Assembly: GCA_046292345.1 (NCBI GenBank)
Contig: JBKBRC010000005.1
Location: 1 to 64,000 of the forward strand
DNA from: JBKBRC01 sp046292345
Lineage (GTDB): Bacteria > Bacteroidota > Rhodothermia > Rhodothermales > Rubricoccaceae
DNA length: 64,000 nt
Direction: 5' to 3'
Both the position numbers and the translations under genes were made by a program. Below the pieces are notes generated by a model that was not told where the DNA came from, did not search any database, and saw only the letters and a list, made by a program, of their open reading frames with translations. Position 1 is the first letter of the stretch, and the number at the start of each line of letters is the position of its first letter. This document shows positions 57,741 to 64,000 of this stretch, piece after piece.

Positions 57741-59441
57741 ATGAACCTGCCCTTCACCCGCCTGCTGCGCCGCATCGGCCGCGAAGCCGACGCGCTCGGC
57801 GTGCCCGCCTACGCCGTCGGCGGGGTCGTGCGCGACGCCCTGCTCGGCCGCATCACGACCGACCTGGACGTGGTGGTCGTGGGGCCGGGCAGCGGGATCG
57901 CGCTCGCCGAGGCCGTCGCCCGCACGCTCGGCCTCCGCCGCCCGGCCGTCTACGCCCGCTTCGGCACGGCCGCGCTGACGGTCCCGCCGGAGGCGCTGGC
58001 CCGGCTCGGCGAGCCCGCCGCCGGCCCGCTCGTGGTCGAGTTCGTCGGCGCGCGCCGCGAGAGCTACCGCGCCGAGAGCCGCAAGCCCGTCGTCGAAGAC
58101 GGCTCGCTCGCCGACGACCTCGCGCGGCGCGACTTCACCGTCAACGCGCTCGCCGTCGCGCTCGGCAAGGCCGGCGGCGAGGCGGCCGGCACGCTCGTGG
58201 ACGCCTTCGGGGGGCAGAATGACCTCGCCGCACGGCGCCTTCGCACCCCCCTTGACCCGGCCGTCACCTTCGCCGACGACCCGCTCCGCATGCTCCGCGC
58301 CGCCCGCTTCGCGGCTCAGCTCGGTTTCCAGGTCGTGCCTGAGGCCGTGCAGGCCATGCGGGCCGCCGCCGACCGCGTCGCCATCGTGAGCCAGGAGCGC
58401 CTGACGGACGAGCTCGACAAGCTGCTCGGCGCGCCCGCGCCCTCGGCCGGCCTGCGGCTGCTGCACGAGACGGGCCTGCTCGAGCACCTCCTGCCCGAGA
58501 TCGCGCGCCTCGAGGGCGTCGAGGCCGTCGGCGCGCAGCGTCACAAGGACAACTTCTTCCACACGCTCGACGTGCTCGACAACCTCGTCCACCTCCAGCG
58601 CGGCTCCGACGACCCGGACGTGAACGAGGACGGCCGCGCCCGGGGACGGGCGCGCTGGCTCCGCTGGGCCGCGCTCTTCCACGACGTCGCCAAGCCCGAC
58701 ACCAAGCGCTTCGAGCCCGGTACCGGCTGGACGTTCCACGGCCACGACGACCTCGGCGCCCGCCGCCATGTCCCGCGCGCCTTCGAGCGCCTCCGCCTGC
58801 CGCAGGGCGAGATGCTCGCCTACGTGCAGGCCATCGTGCGCCTGCACCACCGCCCCTCGGCGCTCGTGGACGGCGACGTGACCGATGCCGCCGTGCGCCG
58901 CCTCCTCTTCGACGCCGGCGACCTCACCGACGACCTGATGCGCTTCGTCCGTGCCGACGTGACGAGCAAGAACCCCCGTCGCGCCCGGCGCTACCTGGCC
59001 GGCTTCGACCGCGTCGAGGCGCGCATGCGCGAGGTCGAGGCCGGCGACGAGCTGCGCAACTGGCAGCCGCCCATCGACGGGCACGAGATCATGGACGTGC
59101 TCGGCGTGGGCGAGGGGCTGGCCGTCGGGCTCGCCAAGACCTGGATCCGCGAGGCCATCCTCGACGGCGAGATCCCGGGCACGCACGAGGCTGCGCGCGC
59201 GCTGCTCGAGGCGCGCAAGCCCGACGCGCTGCGCCGCGCGGCCCTCTTCCAGCAGGCCGTGCGCACGCTCCCGCGCACCGCGCGCCGCGGCACGGGCGCC
59301 CTCAAGGAAGCCCTGACGCACGACGCCCTCCCCGAAGACGATGCGGCAGCGCTCGCCTACCTGCACGGCGTCGCCGAGGAGGCCGTCTCGGATGGCCCCG
59401 CTGCGGGCGACGGCCGGCCGCCCGGGGAGGAGCGGGGATGA
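57741..59441 (+). CDS. CCA-adding/poly(A) polymerase-type nucleotidyltransferase with HD domain
   Basis: 566 aa. N-terminal class II nucleotidyltransferase: YAVGGVVRDALLGRITTDLDVVV (GG motif and DxD), then RRDFTVNALAVAL and RMLRAARFAAQLGF. An HD domain follows (HTLDVLDNLV; WAALFHDVAKPDTKRF). Such proteins are tRNA nucleotidyltransferases or poly(A) polymerases; the three CCA-less tRNA genes nearby show the cell needs CCA addition. Overlaps hrpB by 4 bp (ATGA). Confidence 0.92.
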   Translation: MNLPFTRLLRRIGREADALGVPAYAVGGVVRDALLGRITTDLDVVVVGPGSGIALAEAVARTLGLRRPAVYARFGTAALTVPPEALARLGEPAAGPLVVEFVGARRESYRAESRKPVVEDGSLADDLARRDFTVNALAVALGKAGGEAAGTLVDAFGGQNDLAARRLRTPLDPAVTFADDPLRMLRAARFAAQLGFQVVPEAVQAMRAAADRVAIVSQERLTDELDKLLGAPAPSAGLRLLHETGLLEHLLPEIARLEGVEAVGAQRHKDNFFHTLDVLDNLVHLQRGSDDPDVNEDGRARGRARWLRWAALFHDVAKPDTKRFEPGTGWTFHGHDDLGARRHVPRAFERLRLPQGEMLAYVQAIVRLHHRPSALVDGDVTDAAVRRLLFDAGDLTDDLMRFVRADVTSKNPRRARRYLAGFDRVEARMREVEAGDELRNWQPPIDGHEIMDVLGVGEGLAVGLAKTWIREAILDGEIPGTHEAARALLEARKPDALRRAALFQQAVRTLPRTARRGTGALKEALTHDALPEDDAAALAYLHGVAEEAVSDGPAAGDGRPPGEERG

Positions 59442-62083
59442 GCGCGGCGCTGCCGGTCGAAGCCGCGCTGCCGGCCCTGCGCGCGGCGCTCGCCGCGCAC
59501 CCCTCGGCCGTGCTCGTCGCGCCGCCGGGCGCGGGCAAGACGACGCGCGTCCCGCTTGCGCTCCTTGAGGCGGCCTCGGCTACCCCCTCGGCTACCCCCT
59601 CGGCTGCGCCGTGGCTGGGCGCGGGGCGCATCGTGCTGCTCGAGCCGCGCCGTCTGGCCGCCCGGGCGGCCGCGCGCCACATGGCCGCCGCCCTCGGCGA
59701 GCGCGTCGGCGAGACGGTCGGCCTGCGCGTGCGGGGCGAGACGCGCATTTCGGCGCGCACGCGCCTCGAGGTCGTCACCGAGGGCGTGCTCACGCGCCTG
59801 CTCCACGCCGACGCGGCGCTCGAGGGCGTCGGGCTGGTCGTGTTCGACGAGTTCCACGAGCGCTCGCTCCACGCCGACCTCGGGCTCGCGCTTGCGCTCG
59901 ACGTGCAGGAGACGCTCCGCCCGGAGCTCCGCCTGCTCGTCATGAGCGCCACGCTCGACGGCGCCCGCGTGGCCGCGCTGCTAGGCCGGGAGGGCCGTGC
60001 CGCGCCGGTCGTGCAGAGCGAGGGCCGCGCGTTCCCCGTCGAGACGCGCTACCTCGGGCGCCCCGCGCGCCGCGACGCGGCCCGCTACGACGTGGCCGAG
60101 GGCGTGGCGGCGGCTGTGCTCGGCGCGCTCGCGCGCGACGAGGGCAGCGTGCTTGCGTTCCTGCCGGGGCAGGCCGAGATCCGCCGTGCCGCCGCACGTC
60201 TCGAAGGCGCGCTGCCGCCGGACGTGGCGCTGGCGCCGCTCTACGGCGACCTGCCCGCCGCCGCGCAGGACCGCGCCGCGGCGCCGGCCCCGCCGGGCAC
60301 GCGCAAGGTCGTCCTTGCAACCGCCATCGCCGAGACGAGCCTGACCATCGAGGGCGTGCGGATCGTCGTCGATGGCGGGCTGGCGCGGCGTCCGCGCTTC
60401 TCGCCCCGCAGCGGCATGACGCGGCTCGAGACGGTGCGCGTCTCGCGCGCCGCCGCGGCGCAGCGCCGCGGGCGCGCCGGGCGCACCGCGCCGGGCGTGT
60501 GCTACCGCCTCTGGTCTGAGGCCGAGCACGCCGCACTCGAGCCCTTCGACGCGCCCGAGATCGCCTCGGCGGACCTGGCGCCGCTCGCGCTCGACCTGGC
60601 CGTGTGGGGCGCACGCCCCGAGGCGCTCCGCTGGCTCGACGCGCCCCCCGAGGCCGCGCTCGCGCAGGCACGCGACCTGCTCGGCGCCCTCGGCGCCCTC
60701 GGCGCGGACGGGCGCCCGACCGCCCACGGCCGCGCGCTGGCCGCGCTGCCGCTGCACCCGCGCCTCGGGCACCTCCTGCTCGAGGGCCACGCCCGGGGCC
60801 TGGGAGCGCTCGCCGCCGACGTGGCCGCGCTGCTCAGCGAGCGCGACGTGCTCCGCGCGCCCCACCCCGACGCACACGACCCCGACGCACACGACCCCGA
60901 CTTCCGCCTCCGCCTCGATGCGCTGCGCCCGGGTGCGGCGTCTGTTGCCGGCATGCCCGTCGCGGGCATGACCGTAGACCGCGCCGCGCGCGAGCGCGTC
61001 CGCGCCGAGGCCGCCCGGCTCCGCGCCGAGCTCGAGGCCGCTCCCGCGGGTCTGCTAACCCCCACGGGAGGCTCGGAGGGCCCACCCGCCTCCAAGGCCG
61101 CCTCCGAGGCCGCCGGCGTGCTGCTGGCGCTCGCCTACCCCGAGCGCGTCGCGCAGCGCCAGGCCGAGACTGCCGCCGGCGTGCGCTACCGCCTCCGCTC
61201 GGGCCGGTCGGCGCTCGTGCCCGCCGCCTCGCCGCTCGCCGGCGCGCCCTTCCTCGCGCTCGGCGACGTGGATGAGCGCCCAGGAGGCGCGCGCGTCTTC
61301 CTGGCGGCTCCCCTCGCTGCTGAGGAGGTGGAATCGCTCTTCGGCACGGACGTACAGACCGAGGACGAGGTCGGCTGGGATGCTGCCGCCGGGGCCGTGC
61401 GCGCGCGCCGCCGGACGACGCTCGGCGCGCTTGTGCTGCGCGAGGCGCCGCTCGCCGACCCCGCGCCGGCCGCGATGGCCGAGGCGTTGATGGCCGGGCT
61501 GCGCGCCGCCGGGCCGGCGGCGCTCGGCTGGAGCCGTGAGGCCGCGCGCCTGCGCCAGCGCCTCGCGTTCATGCACCACCACGCCGGCCCGCCCTGGCCC
61601 GACGTCTCCGACGACGCCCTCATGGCCTCGCTCGAGGTCTGGCTCGGGCCCTACCTCGCAGGCCTGCGCCGCCTCGCCGACGTGCAGCGGATCGACCTCG
61701 GCGCGCGCCTGCTCGACACCGTCCCCTGGCCTGAACGCGCCGAGCTCGACCGCCTCGCGCCCGGCCACCTCGTCGTCCCTTCCGGCTCTCGCCTCCCGCT
61801 CGACTACGCCGACCCCGAGGCGCCCGTGCTCGCCGTGCGCCTCCAGGAGGTGTTCGGGCTCGAGCGCACGCCGGCCGTGCTGGGCGGGCGCGTGCCGGTC
61901 GTGCTGCACCTGCTAAGCCCGGCCGGGCGGCCTGTCCAGGTCACGCGGGACCTGGCCAGCTTCTGGGACGCCGGCTACTTCGACGTGCGTAAGGACCTCC
62001 GTGGGCGCTATCCCAGGCATCCCTGGCCCGACGACCCGCGTGCGGCCCCGCCCACGGCGCGTGCCAGGCGGCGCGGCGAGTGA
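59438..62083 (+). CDS. hrpB: ATP-dependent RNA helicase HrpB
   Basis: 881 aa. DEAH/RHA-type SF2 helicase. Walker A PPGAGKTTRVPLALLEA near residue 30, VFDEFHERSLHADLGLAL (DEFH box), SATLDG, then motif IV-VI (LPGQAEIRRAAARLEGALP; QRRGRAGRTAPGVCYRLW), the HA2-like helical region and the HrpB C-terminal domain (DYADPEAPVLAVRLQEVFGL). HrpB function is poorly defined in bacteria. Short direct repeats encode Thr-Pro-Ser-Ala near residue 47 and Asp-Ala-His-Asp-Pro near residue 480, the latter an in-frame duplication. Confidence 0.95.
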   Translation: MSAALPVEAALPALRAALAAHPSAVLVAPPGAGKTTRVPLALLEAASATPSATPSAAPWLGAGRIVLLEPRRLAARAAARHMAAALGERVGETVGLRVRGETRISARTRLEVVTEGVLTRLLHADAALEGVGLVVFDEFHERSLHADLGLALALDVQETLRPELRLLVMSATLDGARVAALLGREGRAAPVVQSEGRAFPVETRYLGRPARRDAARYDVAEGVAAAVLGALARDEGSVLAFLPGQAEIRRAAARLEGALPPDVALAPLYGDLPAAAQDRAAAPAPPGTRKVVLATAIAETSLTIEGVRIVVDGGLARRPRFSPRSGMTRLETVRVSRAAAAQRRGRAGRTAPGVCYRLWSEAEHAALEPFDAPEIASADLAPLALDLAVWGARPEALRWLDAPPEAALAQARDLLGALGALGADGRPTAHGRALAALPLHPRLGHLLLEGHARGLGALAADVAALLSERDVLRAPHPDAHDPDAHDPDFRLRLDALRPGAASVAGMPVAGMTVDRAARERVRAEAARLRAELEAAPAGLLTPTGGSEGPPASKAASEAAGVLLALAYPERVAQRQAETAAGVRYRLRSGRSALVPAASPLAGAPFLALGDVDERPGGARVFLAAPLAAEEVESLFGTDVQTEDEVGWDAAAGAVRARRRTTLGALVLREAPLADPAPAAMAEALMAGLRAAGPAALGWSREAARLRQRLAFMHHHAGPPWPDVSDDALMASLEVWLGPYLAGLRRLADVQRIDLGARLLDTVPWPERAELDRLAPGHLVVPSGSRLPLDYADPEAPVLAVRLQEVFGLERTPAVLGGRVPVVLHLLSPAGRPVQVTRDLASFWDAGYFDVRKDLRGRYPRHPWPDDPRAAPPTARARRRGE

Positions 62084-62142
62084 CGCGGAACGCTCTCCGG
62101 CCATGCCGGCGACCAGCTGCGGCAACCCAGATGACGTGCGGG

Positions 62143-63105
62143 TCAGCGGGCGAGCGTGAACGCCTCGCGCTCGGTCCACTGCCGCCTGTAGGGGATCCGC
62201 GCCAGGCCCGCCCCGGCGAGCGCCGTCAGCCAGTCCACGCGTACGTCGGCGGCGAGGGTAGCATCGGTGTCGGCGCCGAGCAGGGTGCGGAGGGTGCCGC
62301 GCGGCGTAGCTGCGGCGACCTGCATGCTCTGGATGACGTGGATACCCTCGTGCGCCTCGGTGCGCGCCGTGTGCGGCGGCCAGAGGCGCACCACGCGCCC
62401 GCCCGCCCGCCCGACGCGCCGGTAGCGCCGCCCATCGCGCTCGATCAGCATCGGCTCGTCCGAGCGGTAGCACAGGCCGGCGCGACACGGCCGCGGGCGG
62501 AAGCCCTGGAGCGGCAACACGACGGCTGCGGCCACGCTCACCGGCTCGATCTCGAAGGCCACGCCGGGCGTCGGGCGCAGGGTGCCGTCGCGGCGCGCGA
62601 GCGGCGTGGCCACGCGCACGTCGAGCGGGCCGAGGCCGAGACGGACGTGGCTCAGCACGTGCCGGCCCTCGGCGGCGTTCTCGGCCAGCGACGTGGCGGC
62701 GTAGGCCAGCGCGAAGCCGGCTACGGGGTGGCCCTCGCCCACGGTCGCCTTGGCGGCGTAGAACGCGGCGCCCGTGGCGGCGCCGGCCAGCGCGGCGCCC
62801 GGGAGCCGGCGGGCAGGCACGCCCTCGGCGAGCGCCCGCCCGGCTGTCAGGCCCGCTCCGGCGGCGACGTTGCCCGCCAGGAGCGCGGTGCGCGGGAGCG
62901 TTCGGCGCGTCTCGACGCCTGGCGGGAGCGCGCGTACGGCCGCCGCGAGCGCCGCCCTGGCCGAGTCGCGGGCCGAAGGGCGCGTCTCCTGCCGCGACGG
63001 ATCGGGCAGGGCCTGTCCATATGCCCCGGGCGGCCACGCCAGCCCGAAGAGGGCCATCAGGACGAGCGCGGAGCGCGCGAGCAGACGAGAGGCGGGCGGG
63101 ACCAT
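62143..63105 (-). CDS. Exported protein with HEGIH motif
   Basis: 320 aa. Signal peptide (LARSALVLMALFGLAWPPGAYGQ). A Gly/Ala-rich helical middle (ALAGAATGAAFYAAKATVGEG; GFALAYAATSLAENAAEG) that could be membrane-associated, a beta segment (HVRLGLGPLDVRVATPLARR), and near residue 252 the sequence TEAHEGIHVIQSMQVAAA, which fits the HExxH zinc-peptidase pattern. A putative metallopeptidase by motif only; no family recognised. Confidence 0.65.
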   Translation of the reverse strand: MVPPASRLLARSALVLMALFGLAWPPGAYGQALPDPSRQETRPSARDSARAALAAAVRALPPGVETRRTLPRTALLAGNVAAGAGLTAGRALAEGVPARRLPGAALAGAATGAAFYAAKATVGEGHPVAGFALAYAATSLAENAAEGRHVLSHVRLGLGPLDVRVATPLARRDGTLRPTPGVAFEIEPVSVAAAVVLPLQGFRPRPCRAGLCYRSDEPMLIERDGRRYRRVGRAGGRVVRLWPPHTARTEAHEGIHVIQSMQVAAATPRGTLRTLLGADTDATLAADVRVDWLTALAGAGLARIPYRRQWTEREAFTLAR

Positions 63106-63163
63106 GCCGCCTAAGCTAGGGCTTGGCAGGCGCGTGCCTCCGCGAAAACGTCTGCCGCACGGC

Positions 63164-64000
63164 TCAGCGCCGGCGGCCGTAGGCGTCGTCGTCGTCGAGG
63201 TCGTCGTCGTCGCTCGGAGGCGAGAGGCCGGCGAGGACCGAGCCCATCAGGTCCGAGAAGCGGCTGCCATCGGCCTCGACGTCTTTGCCGAGGAGCGAGT
63301 GCTGGTGGAGCAGCTCGAGTGCGAGCTCCATCATCGAGGCGCGTTCGGCCGCGTCGCCCCCGGGCGCGTGCGTGTCGACCAGCTTGCCGAGGCCGTCCAC
63401 GCGCGCGAGCGCCGCCGCGTAGTCGTCGAACGCGAGTTCGGTCGAGAGGTCGAGCGTATGGCCACGGGCGAACCAGGCGAGCACGTCGGCATAGGCCGGG
63501 CGGCCCCTGGCCTTGTCGGCCGGGTCGGGGAGGTAACGCGCGGCGATAGCCTGGACGGCCTTACCGACGAGCGCGCGCGCGACGCCCTGCGCGCCCTCTT
63601 GCTCGCCTTCGTAGACGAGCTCGACCTTTCCCGTCACGGCCGGCTCGGTGTGCACGAGGTCGGAGGGGCGCACGGTCGTCTCGGGCTCGCCGTGAAGCAG
63701 CGCGCGGCGCTCGGCGGCCGAGATCAGGTCCTCGAGCGCGGCGCGGGTCAGGCGCGCGCTCACGCCCGACTTCTGGTCCACGTACTCGCTCTTGCGCGCC
63801 TCGAACGCGATCTGCTCGACGATCTCGCGGAACACGTGCGGCACGTGCACGCGCACGCCGTCGGGGCCGCGGTCTTGCCACGCCTCCTGCCGCGTGATCT
63901 CGACGCTTGTGGCCAGCTCGCGCGGGTAGTGCGTCAGGATCTGGCTGTCGATGCGGTCTTTGAGCGGCGTGATGATGGAGCCGCGGTTGGTGTAGTCCTC
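63164..64000 (-). CDS. Mg-chelatase-like AAA+ ATPase, 5' end beyond window
   Basis: C-terminal 278 residues of a longer protein, open through the window's right edge. The incoming part reads EDYTNRGSIITPLKDRIDSQ, then a helical lid (FREIVEQIAFEARKSEYVDQ; SGVSARLTRAALEDLISAAE), which matches the post-sensor region of magnesium chelatase subunit I/BchI-type ATPases. The C-terminus is acidic (SPPSDDDDLDDDDAYGRRR). The Walker motifs would lie outside the window. Such ATPases often partner a vWA protein; that partner is not visible here. Confidence 0.82.
   Translation of the reverse strand, partial: EDYTNRGSIITPLKDRIDSQILTHYPRELATSVEITRQEAWQDRGPDGVRVHVPHVFREIVEQIAFEARKSEYVDQKSGVSARLTRAALEDLISAAERRALLHGEPETTVRPSDLVHTEPAVTGKVELVYEGEQEGAQGVARALVGKAVQAIAARYLPDPADKARGRPAYADVLAWFARGHTLDLSTELAFDDYAAALARVDGLGKLVDTHAPGGDAAERASMMELALELLHQHSLLGKDVEADGSRFSDLMGSVLAGLSPPSDDDDLDDDDAYGRRR

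Overview
The window is GC-rich chromosomal DNA, densely packed with housekeeping genes. I see no phage, IS element, CRISPR array or integron. Several features point to the Rhodothermota/Bacteroidota side of the tree: an rpmB-rpmG-DUF4295 ribosomal cluster, BatA-type and DUF4159 proteins, PorT-like and FadL/PorV-like outer-membrane proteins, and very high GC. A Rubricoccus/Rubrivirga-like or Rhodothermus-like organism is my inference; no 16S gene is present to prove it.

Layout. 0-10 kb: hflX (cut by the left edge), a BatA-type membrane protein, a fasciclin protein, uvrA and two GT4 glycosyltransferases. 10-16 kb: an RND/MMPL exporter, two near-perfect parS sites flanking a MaoC hydratase, an M48 lipoprotein protease and recF. 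16-26 kb: a TPR-CHAT protein overlapping murQ, then mfd, a DUF421 protein, a WYL regulator and a small beta-barrel. 26-34 kb: the classic origin-associated set rsmG-mnmG-mnmE-yidC-rnpA-rpmH, all on the minus strand, then tRNA-Gly and tRNA-Val. 34-42 kb: a TM2 protein, a LolC/E-type permease, envelope proteins including a PEGA/outer-membrane pair, and pgi. 42.0-42.5 kb: a non-coding stretch with DnaA-box-like 9-mers, an AT-rich tract and inverted repeats, which I propose as oriC. 42.5-55 kb: comEC, nusB, a PPP-type phosphatase, ychF, an aquaporin, several exported proteins, an M6-like protease and the rpmB/rpmG/DUF4295 cluster. 55-64 kb: tRNA-Pro, tRNA-Arg and tRNA-Cys, an MFS transporter, a CCA-adding/poly(A)-type nucleotidyltransferase overlapping hrpB, an exported protein with a HEGIH motif, and the 3' part of a Mg-chelatase-like AAA+ ATPase.

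How it hangs together. parS, recF, the rpmH-rnpA-yidC-mnmEG-rsmG block and the DnaA-box cluster all indicate the replication origin region. dnaA and parAB are not in the window.

The most unusual signal is an abundance of short (12-22 bp) tandem repeats. Several are phased exactly on stop codons: the unit is a copy of the gene's own last codons, its stop and a few following bases, repeated 2 to more than 11 times (fasciclin, mnmE, TM2 protein, PPP phosphatase, and weaker cases at DUF421, DUF4359 and ychF). All three 100-N gaps fall inside such repeats, so true copy numbers are unknown; one gap lies inside the mnmE coding sequence.
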